Positions 1-13,200 of a stretch of 64,000 nucleotides of DNA are shown one piece after another. The position numbers and the translations under genes were made by a program. The stretch comes from Schistosoma mansoni (taxonomy: Eukaryota > Platyhelminthes > Trematoda > Strigeidida > Schistosomatidae). Within the stretch, counting starts at the first letter, position 1; each line of letters starts with the position of its first letter. The stretch is from NCBI RefSeq assembly GCF_000237925.1, contig NC_031495.1, forward strand, positions 22,198,163-22,262,162, given 5' to 3'. Below the pieces are notes generated by a model, which was not told the origin of the DNA, searched no databases, and saw only the letters and a list, made by a program, of their open reading frames with translations.

Positions 1-2559
1 AAAGACTTGCAGAGCTATTGGTTTTGGGGATTGATTTGCCGCTACAAGATCAAAAATGGTGGAGGTGGCAATAATCAATCGACAGGGCGTGTCTCAGACT
101 TTCAGGCGTGGTCATGTTTTAGTGACCCGTACATTTCCACATTAAATATATTATTCTACCACGAGACAAAATGTTTTATTCCCAAGTGCTAAACATCACA
201 CTGCTAAGTGTCACGTTACGACGATTAGAAATAGACAATCACGTGACATCTATGTAAGATCTTATAGATCAGTTGACCACGTCATGAAATCTACAATTTT
301 AAGATTAGTCCACCAATAAAGTAGCACTAATATCGGAATATACCAAAACTTAAAAAGGACGTACCATAATACTTAAACGGACATTTAGACTCGTGAGAGG
401 TCCCAATACACAGCTTATAAGGTCATTCATTTCAGTGGACTGTCATCGATCATAAAGCTATTAACTACGATCCAGAGGTTGACTATGAAGTCTTCTACAT
501 GTTGGACAGACTGTTGAGAGGGTACTGACTGACCGTCAGGAATTAGGAATTTAATCCAACACCACACATAGTCTTTGAATTCTATCGCGACAAATCGATG
601 GTGAATATACTATCCCACTTTCCTACATGAATAAATCTGTCATAAATCAAACTGCAAATGCTTCGCTACTTAATATGTCAAGTTGCTCACTTCAGTGTCA
701 GTATGTTCGACCTTGGACGTCCGGTTATGGTATACTATGTTAGTCTAGTGGCCATTGTTGGTTTGTAGGGAAGCCATTTGTTCACGGTCATCAGTGTTGA
801 TTACTGAGCAGGAGTGTGTTGGAAAACGGCCAATGGTGTTTCAAACATTCCTAGTCAAACTGTTTAAAGACTTGTCTTATCTGACAGCACATTTTTCGAT
901 GTTTTTAAGTGGTGTCCGATTCTGCAGTTTTGCATTCCATTTTTCAATGTAACTGGCTCTGATAGCGTTCAATCAAGTCCAACCATCAAGACGTGCACTT
1001 CCTTCTGTTTTTTGATGACTAATAGTCTCAGACTTATTTTGGTTCAATCTTAGACATTTTGGATATCCAGACTCTTAACGTCTGCAAGCCAATCCTTGTA
1101 TACAATTTACGTACTTGTTTTTCACATCAATCACTGGCTTTTATCTGTTCTTTCTTATCGACAACATTACTATAATTAGATATGTACATCTTGCCGTCCG
1201 TAGTTTCAAATTCATGATATACATGGCCGAACAAATATGTCAACATAAATGATATTACTCACTTATGGTTAAAAAAACTGCCAAGTATTCATGAATAGAT
1301 GAAGCACTTTTAAAAGAAAACTGAGAATTCGTTCCAAAACCTACAAAAAAGAAAAATAAGTTTGAACGGAAAAATATGAGTTTACTTTCATGCACTCTTG
1401 GGCTAATAGCAAATGTAAAGTTTGAAGGTTTATGAGTCTCTTCAGGGGTTGTTCGAGGAATTAACATACGCTTCTTTCGTTTTATGCTTGCGCAGCCGAT
1501 TCCTCTTAGCCTGATTTGTTTGAGTGTGTCTAACATGCAATGTAAAAGCTTGTATTTCATGACAGAAAATGGTTGTTCGTATCTTGATGTAGGTCGAGTT
1601 GACAAATGCGAATCACAAACCTTCGGCCCAAATGATAAGTTTGACGTCTGGTATAACCGTGACCTTGTTCAAACATCTTGTAGTGGCTGTGCTTCCTTAG
1701 TCAATCACCCCAGTAACCGTTATAATATAAATCTCAACGATGTTTGGAATCAGAAGGCAATGAGAAGCGGCGACAACAGCTTATTAGCGGATAGCGCAGA
1801 CCACGAAGTTATAAGCAAATAAGCAAATTTGAAGCAAACATAGAGGCAAATTTATGGCCAATCCACATAAGGGCACAGCAAGGCAAAGCAAAAGTTAATG
1901 GTAGGGTTTGGGTACATATATACATAAGGAAAAGGATGAATCATCGAGTTATATTTAAGCGATCAACATTCTAGGTAGAGTCAGTCACTTGATCTAGAGA
2001 TCATAACAGTAAAAATAAATATGTGAATTGTTACTGTTCAAATAACATTGTCTGTTAAGTAGGTTAATAAACGGGGCCCAACCAAAACTAACCAAAATTG
2101 ATTGTAGGAGAATTGTTATAATCTTGCCGACATAAGGGGAAAAGTGAATGAAACGATTTATGGAGTTACTTCAGAATGTCGTATTTTGCCAATAACTAAG
2201 GGAAAGACAAGATTTAACTGAAAAGGAATGTGTGGAAAAGATTTATACTTGTAGCAGAATTACAGTGGTCTCTGTTTGCCCACCCATAGGTCAAGGTCAG
2301 ATTGATAATTCTACCTCATAGCAGATCGGCCTAACAATCACCCTATCGTTACTATCCACAGATTATGGGATAAATCATTATATGTGGTCTGCACGATATT
2401 TGTATTACATTTGAAAATCACCTTTTCAACCAGCTTTCAAAAAAGTGTCCGTGGACGAATGAAGATATGAGGAGTGAACTGTCTTAGAGACAGATTTCCT
2501 CCTTGAAAATTCTAGAGCCCTGGCAATAAACGTTGTGATAGACGTTCTATCAAATATAT

Positions 2560-2680
2560 CTTCGAACCTCTTCGTTTCTGACTTTTAGTTTCATTGAGTG
2601 AGAACGTATCGTTTATAGGTATTACTGGTTGAGGTGTTGTCAAACTCCGAATACTTGTAACATCTTTAACGCATTTGAAT
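2560..2680 (+). repeat. Diverged relative of the 48.4/53.0-kb repeat family
   Basis: Shares CTTCGTTTCTGAC and GTTGTCAAACTCCGAATAC with 49010-49110, in the same order and spacing. It is old compared with the two arms. Confidence 0.45.
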
Positions 2681-3518
2681 TATCATATAAACTAAGAATC
2701 ACACGAGTCGAATAGAACCGTATGAGCACAAGCAAACGTATTGCATTTAGAATTTGAAATCAGGCAGATAACATGTACCAAAACTTTATTATTTCATACA
2801 AACACCACAATTTAATCAAAGCATTCCACAACTGCGTTTTGATAACTGGCAATTATTTTGTAGATTGAAACCGGATAACCATGAAGAACAAATCAACAAA
2901 ACATATTATTTCGTTCAAATTTCCTATATTCTTAGTAAGAATGATATAAGTTCTATTACTTTGAAAAGATCTGAACAAACGCGTATCTTAAATATTTAGG
3001 TATATGCTCTTACTTATGTTTACAGTGATTGTTTTCGTCTCCTAAAGTTAATCATCGAGGGTTAAAACTCAAGAAGCTTTCATTTTCATACTTTCACAAT
3101 ACTAAGTTAGAATTACTCAAAACACATTTCCAACATAGGACTGTAGCAATGTTTGTCACTTGATCAGTGGTGGCAACATTGAAAGTGTGTGGAGTTTCTG
3201 GGTGTCTGGAGTTGAAGTTGTATTTAGGATATACTCCAACTCTTAAATTCACAAACTTTATTTTACTATATCTAGTGAGCTTTAATGGGGGAATGAGTTA
3301 AACCTGCGCCCTTTTAATTAACAAACTTGATTTAAAATGATTAGATTTCATTAGTTGTAATGGTGAACTGTAGTTAGTTTTTGGCGTGAACATTATTGTT
3401 GTTATAAGCCATTTAGAAACGTTCGATTCCTCACCAAGTTGTTTGATTTTGTCTATCTCTTTTTCAAAATTCTAATCAATAGTGTTTTGTAACGGTCGAC
3501 TTTCGTAGGGATATATAC

Positions 3519-3560
3519 CTCCGTTGAGTTTAATATTTATAAGTGGTAAACTCAACGGAG
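3519..3560 (+). other. Perfect 14-bp hairpin
   Basis: CTCCGTTGAGTTTA (3519-3532) and its exact reverse complement (3547-3560) surround a 14-nt loop. No gene or element end is recognised beside it. Confidence 0.8.
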
Positions 3561-3946
3561 CTCTTCGAAATGTTTTAGTCTTCAATAGATTTTCGTTTCT
3601 ATGTTGTAAGATTTCCGATCAGGATTATTGGTCAACGTTAACAAAGTTACGTACGTTAATATGGTGCTCATGTACGTGATTATTTCATAGCAAAGTCCCT
3701 TGTAGTAGTAGTGTAGTCCAAGCAGCATATGGATCATCCTTTTTTACAGGACTGCCTAACTGTAAACTCGGTTGTTTCTGGAGTCTAATTTTGGCTTTCT
3801 CGTCCCTCACTTCAATTCTAATGGTTCTTCTGCGTCGAGTGAGGCGCAAGTAAATGCATATTTGTATTAGAGCATGATCAGAGTTTAAACATGTATTCCA
3901 GAACGTTCGACAGTCTTCTATGGAGCTTTCCTAATGATGACTGACT

Positions 3947-4405
3947 CTAATATGGCCTATTTGAGTCCTTATACAGAGCGTAGTACAGAAGAAACTCCCT
4001 TTCTTGAGCTTTTATTTCTAACACATTTTTTTCTACAAGCCATCCTTGATCCGTTGGCCCATGTAAGTCAGTCGACTTTGAGCTTGCTTGCGGTAACTTC
4101 ACATAAATTTGAGTGACGACTGAGCAAGTACTGTCTGATACGTCCCTACTATGCTTGCTAATACTCCTTTTGGCAGCATTCACCATAGCGTTGGCTTCGG
4201 GTAGCTAACTGCTTGGGTCCGAGCAGCACTGCTGACACAACCACACGCAACTACTATTACTTAACCATCTAAAAGCCTCGGGCGTTAGGTTCGTGCAAAC
4301 TTTGTGGTACCATCCTTTACACTCATCGCATGCCACTTTCCACAGGGTATCGGCAGCCTGGAAGTTTCCAATTGCTTTTTTGCACCGTCCAGTCATCAGC
4401 CGGAG
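3947..4405 (-). pseudogene. LINE ORF1-like fragment with PHD-type zinc finger
   Basis: The minus strand encodes a cysteine-rich segment: CKKAIG, VACDECKGWYHKVC and WLCQQC. This is the spacing of a C4HC3 PHD finger, but the first CxxC has only one Cys (TGRC). The reading frame continues in the same register through one in-frame stop, TAG at 4205-4207, into ANAMVNAAKRS and further polar sequence. PHD-like fingers of this kind are known in ORF1 of CR1-type LINEs, so a decayed LINE ORF1 is the best guess. A host PHD exon is less likely because no splice sites fit. Confidence 0.5.
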
Positions 4406-4409
4406 GTTT

Positions 4410-6510
4410 TCAAAAAGGAACCAGACACAAATAATATCTAAAGACACGTGAAACTGACCAGGAAAAAGTGAAGGACTGTAAATTGTTATAACCAAAGGTT
4501 CAGACAAATACAAAAAGAACCAACGTATTCCAAAGTACAGATGATGAATTACATTCGAAAAAATACGATAATCTTGGCGATTGCTTTAACTAAAAGAAAT
4601 GCAATTAAGGTTAAAATAGTAGTTTTGATGCGTAATTTATGATCAAAACAATAAAAGTAACTCAACGACGAAAAATACCACTTTTCTTTCTAAATATTTT
4701 GTATACTTGCTTGATGGAGGTTCGGTTTGGCTTGGGCTGACACATCCTCATTATTGACCACTAAATATACACAATATATCTGGATTTCATAAACAGTTTC
4801 TATATTTGAAATCGACATAAACTAGTGACATAAAAGGTAATTTAACCGAGCAGGATTTTCCCAGAAACAATATTGCAGCGTTACAGCTGGTTCATATCAC
4901 TCACATATTCGCTACTCGCTTAGATATATGACTGTAAACTAAAGGCAGTGAACATTTTAGTTTGAGTTTCAAAACAATAATTAAATAGAAAATATTTTTA
5001 AAACTTAATGGCCTTACTTTACCGATGAAGTAAATTTCTGCTCCTTTACTGATTTCGTGGACTAATCAAACCAGTAAACGTTATCGACTCATAAAACAAC
5101 TCTTTATCCAACGCTCCGTACCGAATGATTTAATTTTGAAGCTATGCAAATCAGGTATGGTTTGAACCAAGATGAGGTTTATTTCTCCCCAAACTACTTT
5201 GAAAGTAATGAAAACCCAATAGTTAGTGTATGAGCACAATTAGAAAGGAAAACAAGTACGTCTCTGAATGTACCCCATGGGTTTATCAGAAGGTTTTGTA
5301 AGGAAATAATACATTGTCCACAAAAGTGTTGTGGTATCTGACATAATAGGCGGGCACAGGTTAAAGTAAAGCAAGTAGGATAACTGATATCAAACAATTC
5401 TTTGACTACAGAAGTCTTGCCCGTCAACTTTGAATGCCTTACTGGTTATGAAATTATTTCTGTTTTTTACTGTATTTCAGAGAAGCTCTGTTGAAAAAAA
5501 TCTTATTAACACTTCTTTTTTAATAAGCTAGCTTGCTTGTGGTCAGCTTAATTCGTAAGTAATTACTGTTTGTTACTGTGTTAAAATGTCTTTTGTATCG
5601 GAAGCTCGACTGCTCGATGTTGTCCACTTACGTTAAGTTTTATTAGCTAGGAAGCGGAATAACTGCGTTTGATTCATACTTATTTTGGTAAATCCTACTT
5701 TTCCTAATATTAGTAAAAGGAATTACTGGACGATTTCAGTAGGACGTTTTTTTCTACCATGCATTGTTGAGAAATACCCTCAGCTCTTGTATTACCATCC
5801 TATTAATGGAAATGCAAAAGGACATAAATCTGAACGAATTTCATTTGAAAAATAAAGTGCTAACAAATAGGTGAAGATGTAATAAAAAGTAGTTCAAGCT
5901 CTGTCCTCAATTCAGTTTGTTAAAGTCTACGTTTTTACCAATTTTATACTGCTTATAACCTATTGAATAGGAAGATCTTTAGTTAACGAGTTAGTATAAA
6001 TAAATAAACTAATGAATACGAGTTTTTAGTACTCTTGAATAGGTTAACTGTTACACTGATGTGACGTACAGAGTAAGTGCATAAAACACCGAATTTTCTG
6101 TGATCAAGTTCCATCGAAACTACGACCGAAACCCGTTTAAAAAGTTTTAAAATTCGAAAGTTAGGATAAACGTTCAAACCTAGCTTCTTACAAACCACAT
6201 TTTTGTTGACTAACCATCAAAGTTAAGTACGATTTTTTTATAAATTTGGGATCTTCGATTGTGTGGTCATCAGTAATATCAGCGAATAAACTCTTCAATG
6301 TTTGCCCATCTTCTAAGGTTTGACGAAGTGAGTAAAAATCAATCTGAAACCACCCAAATCTAAACTATATGTTATTTGTATTATATGAGTATTTTTGTCC
6401 AATCACGTTCAAGTTAAACAGTAATCTACACTCTACACAGAGCGTTTTGAGGCAATATAACACTTTAACTGGAATACTTATGTCGTACTTTAATTTAATA
6501 ATAAACATTG
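4410..6510. other. No gene recognised
   Basis: Short unrelated open frames on both strands only; no domain, splice pattern or repeat that I recognise. Confidence 0.6.
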
Positions 6511-6514
6511 ATAA

Positions 6515-6632
6515 TACTATCAGTTTGGGCGCCCTGGCAGTATTCCAGCTCTCACACAAATGGAATGACCAAGTGTGGTGCATATATATTTGCTGCCTCC
6601 TTGTACCAATATTTGCGTGTTTAAATAAATAA
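6515..6632 (+). mobile_element. LINE 3'-end remnant
   Basis: Carries a decayed version of the 3' terminus seen at 19560-19680: a CCTGGCAGTATT segment, ctcacacaaatggaa, then CCTTGTACCAATATTTG and a TTTAAATAAATAAA end. Only about 120 bp remain. Confidence 0.65.
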
Positions 6633-7078
6633 AACTGTCCATTTAGTCTTAGGAATTTTTTCGTAGTAAAATTATTTTTAATGCTCGCATAAACATCACG
6701 AATATTTTAGTTTCTGAAAATTTTCCTCGATTTTTAATTTATGAACGTCTGTTTTTGAGAATTTATTTTACTCTGATTTTCAGCACAACCGATAATGCTA
6801 ACCTAAAAGTAGTGTATTCACCGCATGAAATTCACCGAAAAATTTATAATAGAATGATCTACTACCTTAAAACATTATAAACTTACTGACGTGTTCAAAA
6901 TTCTTATTTCCAGGCACACAATTACTCGTGTAATAAATTACCAGTTCATTTGATTCTAATGATTTTGCAAAAAAAATATGAAGACTCATTGTTCATCATA
7001 TTTTTAACCTCATCTACTACTGAAAAAGCTTTAGGCTTGTGATTCTTCCATTGTTATCACCTTCCATCACGATACAGG

Positions 7079-7236
7079 ATGAACTCACAGAGTACTTCGT
7101 CGAAACATGATGAACTTCGTGAACACATTTTTGATTACTCCAATTACTTTTCTACTGAAGATGAGAACTCTAACTGGAAGCGTTCAACTAGTGATGCGAG
7201 CTTTTTTCTTGACGGAAAGCTTCCCATCGACGAGTG
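7079..7236 (+). CDS. SARM1: SARM1 exon 1 (start codon)
   Basis: Begins at ATG 7079-7081, the first in-frame ATG after a stop at 7040-7042. Encodes 52 codons plus 2 nt, polar and rich in Ser, Asp and Glu, starting MNSQSTSSKHDEL. The donor is gtaatg at 7237. No homology is recognisable, so assignment to SARM1 is inference from position, coding look and phase. The cag directly before gATG resembles an acceptor, so an upstream 5'UTR intron or a spliced-leader trans-splice site is possible. Confidence 0.6.
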
Positions 7237-10200
7237 GTAATGTGACATTTCAAATTTTACCAACTAATCCATGGTTTTCATTTTAGCGACACATCGGGAA
7301 ATGTTTCAGAACAAGCACGAGTTTATTGGAACTTACCAGAAGCTGTGGAAGCCTCCGTAACACCTAGCTGTGGGTTAGACAGATCACAACGAAGCTATGA
7401 AGTACGAAAATTAGAAAAGGTGTCAACTGGATCTGGTAACTTAAATGAAAATGTTTTACATTGTTGTGACGTACATTCCAAAACCTCTTTGGCTTTCTGG
7501 TGTTTTACGACCTACTTAAGTACTGCTTTTTATTATTTGTTTCGTTTTTTTCGTAAACGAACATGAGATAATATTCCGTGTATACATCACAACAGACACT
7601 TTTTGACTTTGATAGAATAAATTAACTGAAAGAGTTGTGTGATTGTCTAGGTTTACAAAGTTCAAAGTTCAAGTAATACTGATATTAGCTAGATCATTCT
7701 TGAAAACTGGAAGCGCTAAACGAACTTTTTGTCTTAGTGTGGGACTCCTCGACAGTGCCCATCCGCGACTTTGCACGCAGGAGTTGAACCTAGGGCCCCT
7801 GGTTACGCACGTAATCGCTTCATGTCTAGACCATTGAGCCAGTGTCCAACGACGTTAATGCCCGACTTCAATTAATCCACGATTTGACGCAACACTCATC
7901 CATTGAATTTTACGGATAAATACTTTATCCTCAACGCGGATTGAACTCCACTTGTCACGATTTTTCACTAGAACTTCAGGAGTTAAATCTTGAAGCTAGT
8001 TATTGGTGAGCACATGATATCATAAAATAGAATCTGTTGAAGATATCTAAATATCAGAGGGTAATAGAGTAAAAAATAGCTTAAGATTAATTACACTTTA
8101 AATGATAATGGTTTTCAGAATATTTTGCAACAAGAATAGCAAGGGACTAGGTCTGGAATAATTTAAACAAATTTTTATTATCAATCTAAACTACAGTTGA
8201 ATTCACAATGAGTGATTTTCACTCTTCTAGAATACAAAGTGATATCTAGATAGTAACCGTAATGTCTACTATACTTTAAGGAACTTAAAGTAATTGATTC
8301 GAAATTTCGTCTAGTAATTGAACAAATATCAGCCTATAAACTGTTTCTTGTTTATATTTGATAATGTTTTGTACACCTCGAACCAGAATACCATTTTACG
8401 AAACTACAAAAATGTAGTGTTGAAGTGCTATTTTTTGTTTAAAATTTATTTCATACACATAGTTCCCCTTATCGTCTTGAACAGAGCAAGAACAAAGGTT
8501 CTAGCAGAATAGCATGAATTCATTTTATTTTGTTTGGTTCTCAACAGCTGCTTACAACCTGTAATATTTAAAAATCATAATTACAAAATGGGTTTAAATA
8601 CATGGAAGATTTTAATTAAAGGTTATTTAGACGACACACCAATATAGTATAACAAAGGTGTAAGTAAATACAATAGGCTGAATAAAATATTGTAAATATA
8701 CACCTTGTGTAAAAGAACATTCTACAACATTAATTGTAACAAGGGTCCAATAGGCTAGAAACAAGTGACTACGTAGTAAGTAAATGCTGATAACAATAGA
8801 ATGAGTAAAGCTCGCTTAATAAAATAAGATTACTAATCTAGAAAACAGTCGAAATAGAAAGACGTAATGATGTAATAACATGAACGAGTTGGAAATTTTT
8901 TACGATTCAATAAAGGAGTATTTGTCACCAAGGCAAAGAAAGGTTAATAACCATCTGCTGTCGAACACATAAATCAGGTTTTCGGCACCTGATAGCAGCG
9001 TCTCCAGCATTTTTCAGGAGACTGGAGTTTTGCTGTTTGTTAATCACCTTGAAAGATTACATGGTATCGACCTGATGCCCTCTATCCAAGAGATATCTAG
9101 TAATTGAGCTGTTTAAAGTCGTTCTTTATCTTGTTCTGAGGCTTTTTGCAATATGTTCAAAAAATCTAAGATGGCGTCTTTTCTGTTCAGCCCATGTAGC
9201 TGCTTTGTCTTTTATAAAAAAACCTATAAACTTAGCTAATTTCATGTTAATACACAAACTAGTTAGTGAATAGTGCAACAAGGATTTTAGGAATCCAAAT
9301 AAAATAAAAATAACTGGGTAAGATGCTAGAATTAGGTATCATATTAAACCTTTTTTGAAATATGATCTGATTGTAACATCTTATCAGTTCTTCTTTATTA
9401 GGATTCCTTGTATTAATATCCTTATACTTATTTTTGCTAACTAGTGAGCAACTTTATTTTTATTAGTTGAAGCATTCTGAATTTCATTTTTAGTAGTGGT
9501 ATTTGAGCATTAAATGTCTTAAACCACTGAATGAAAACAAAATGAAATAGAAGGAATCTATGTTATTCTGCTTACATCGTTGTTCTTGCTCTTCTTAAGT
9601 TAATAAAAGAAAGAATGTGTATGGAATATCTTATTTGTTGGGGTGTTGGCACTAACGTGTTCATGTTGTTAGCGGTAGTAAAATATTTTAATCTAAAGAA
9701 TTTGATTGGCTGTTAGTTGTAATGTTATACACACATTTGTGTTTGGTTTAGCAACATCACGTGTACAGGTGCATCGCGTTCATTTTCAAGAGCATAACTT
9801 AACACCAATCATGAGAAAAGATGGAACAAATCGTTCACAGTCTACATCATTTACACCATTTCAAAATATAGACAGTGCACGTTTACTGAGACAATTTCAA
9901 GATCAGCAGCAACAAAAAGACTATAATCTTGATTCAACTCGATTATTATCCGTTCAGCATCGTTCAAAATCCGATACAAATCAGTCAATATCATCAAGTT
10001 CTAAATTTGTTTTAAGGACTGCTGATCATCAATCTGATCTGACAAATAGTGACGCAATTATTATGGGTAATACAGCTGTTAAAAAAGAATATAGTAAAGA
10101 ATCAACGACATCATCATTATCAAGTGTTCTTAATAATAGACTTGATACATTTATCAATCATACTAGTGATAATGTTGATAATAAAATTTTTAATGATATT

Positions 10201-13200
10201 AATCCTAAAAGTAATCACAATTTTCAAGTGATTGAACAAAAAATGAAATCAGAAATGGAGAAACTAAGACATATTTCGTCGTCACCCTTCACTGTTTCAT
10301 CATCATCATCGCTATCGACCATCGTACAGCCGTTAGACAATATTGATAATATTATAACAACAATGCCTACAATACTACAAGACAACAATTCCGTACTTGT
10401 ACGAAACGAAAAAGATATGAATCGTTTAAATGAAGAATATAAGGTAATGCTTGCATTTAATTATACAAAGTTAAGATAAAATTAATTAATTTTAGTCTAT
10501 TCTAAATTAATTTTTGTTACACACTTTTTGTATAGACGTCATCTTGTAGTTTGTAATTATTTATCATAATTATTCCCATAATAGCATTACTGGCGGTGTT
10601 CATTCAATTCTTTTTCATACATAATTACTGCATAACTATTGTCTAGAAAAGTCAAATTGAATGTAATGTATTTCATATGCCCATATATGTTACTAAATGC
10701 TTAGTATCGATGTTAACATTACTTTTTTTAAAAATTAACCAAATCATATAAAGACTGACCAGTTGCAGTCCTAACACATCAATGGGAAGATTCAAACAAA
10801 CAATATTATGTGAATTTCAACTTCACCCCATTGCACAAGCAAGTGGCTATCAGGACTCAGTAGCTGAGTGGATAACGCGATGGCGTTTGAAGCGAGGGTA
10901 CTGGGTTCGAGTCCCAGAGTAAACATCAACTCTGAGATGCAGGTACATCCAGCTGACGAGTCCCAAATAGGACGAAACGCGCGTGCTGGATTTCACTGCT
11001 GGCCACTATCCATCTTTGCTTACATATTCAACAAAGTTGAAAGTAAATTCTATTGTTCTAATATTTTTACAAAAGCCAAATAAAATAGATAGTTTTCATG
11101 TTGTTTTTGTGTTTGATAAACGTATCCACCACTTCTTTACAAAATACATTACTATTTATACAAGTTTATTATGTTTATTTACAAGTTTTAATGTTAGTAA
11201 CTTTCTTTTTATTTCCAACAACATTTACATAATTTCTATGCAAATAATATGTTTAGGTAAACTAATAATCATGGAATGAAATGTCATAAATAGTTTTTAA
11301 CTAATTTTAATTGAAAAAGATAAAATGTATCTGTCTGGATATTAAAATTAGATAGTGTTTTTCCAAAAAATTTCTTCGAGATAAAATCGTGCTAAATTGT
11401 ACTTTTATTTTCTAATTCTGTACAACTATTGATTTCTCCATCAAATTACAATCATAATGTATGGGCCTAAGTTGGAGTAAACCCAACGATTTATAATTTG
11501 GATAGGAAAGAAAATTTCCGAACAATAATTTTTTCAGGTTTTATACGGCTGATGAAATGTTTCAGTTAGGCTTGTGTGAGAAAAAAATGTGACGACTTCG
11601 TACTCTGAGAAAGTGAACTACACAGGATATGAATCAATGCTATTCATAGGGTTATTAGATTTTTAGCTTGATTCTTGTCGTAAGTTAACAGCTAAATTCC
11701 GTAGCTTTTTTTGTAAACCCTTTTATGATACACATAAATCAACTTATTTGACAAAGGTTATGAATCAAGTGTTTAAAGTTGGATTTAAATTGTTTTCCCA
11801 TGTTGATTTATCCACTTTTTTACATGAAAATATCATACGTATAATCACTAAGTATGAGAGCGTAAATACACATCACAATAGATAGTTTATCAATATTATG
11901 ACTGGTACAGGAGTTCGATTATTCTACTAGCCGTCATTGAAATGTTGGTATTAAGATATTTGTTTAATAACCCCATATGACTATCAACGATGAAATAAGT
12001 CTAGAACTGGACACTAACCTTTTTTCCGTGATATCACGATGTCATTAAAAATAAAGATTTAATGTTAATCATATGTGAAGCGATCGAACTATAGAAATTA
12101 TTGAATGAACTCACTATTTATGATTTGATAAAATAAAATGCTTTTTTAGTTAAAATAATGTTTATATTATGTTGACATCTGGAATCATTCACGTCTACAT
12201 TCCCTGTGAATTTATTAATCAGAAATCGTAAACTGTACAAATTACACCTTATAGCTCATTAAATTAAGGTAACTACTTTATTTTCCAGTTTCATAGTATT
12301 CAGTACATTGTGTCTTTAAAATTTATTTGATTTGTGATGTGAAAGTAAAAGTGATTGAATAATTAATCATTTCTGTCAAACTTCTTTTATCTCAACAACA
12401 TGATTATTTCTCCAGATTTGTCGTAAAATAAAAGGTTACCAGCTAAAATAAAGTTAAACGAAAATTTGAAAAAATAAACTAATAAAATTCTTGTAAGTGT
12501 ATACAGTACACTAATCAGTCAATAATGACTTAAGTTCTAACATAAATGTGCATCTGCTCAATTCACCGCACTTCATTTCTGTAAGATAATAAAAATATGA
12601 CTATCATTAAAATCAACGTAATAATATCAGACCCAGTGAATAATTAAATAGAGAAAATATAATCCAAATGATTGAAATAATATGAAATCCAACTTTTAGG
12701 TGAATACAAAAAACGAATGCCTCTATATTGCCATAAATGGTGTCATCGACCATTAATTAACTAGTCTACTCTCACTCTAGCCAAAATGGCATACAAAAAT
12801 TAACGATGTTTGTGCAACGAATTTCATTATCGATTAATGAAGGTTTCCGATCTCTCTAACTAATTTGCCAGCTTTCGCTTGGTACCTAACTCTTATTAAT
12901 TTCTACTGTGTTTGAGAAATTATTATCAAACATCCATTATTAGTTACCGGCAATTAACCTGTTTATCCAACACTAGACGCTTGTTTCTTTAAGCCCTGGA
13001 ATGGAATGAATTAGGCTGCTGAGTCGTATAATCATACTTTCATAAATAGATATACATTTCTCAACAGTCGTTAGAGGTATATATATATATCAAATAGTTA
13101 TAATATCACACATCTATAAGTCTGAAATTGCCAGACAGCTCTGCTGGTTTCTGATAAGTTGATAGGTAAATGCGTATTGATTTAGTGATGAGGTCGATGG

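Larger units (their letters stand above)
1..3900. other. No gene recognised
   Basis: AT-rich with stops in all frames. A somewhat GC-richer part at 1480-2110 has an open frame (1484-1822) with no recognisable domain and may be repeat-derived. The only other items seen are the hairpin at 3519 and the repeat relative at 2560. Confidence 0.6.

Noticed and set aside
1484-1822. 112-codon open frame on the plus strand
   Set aside because: No domain, no splice context, and overlapped by an antisense frame; may be repeat-derived.
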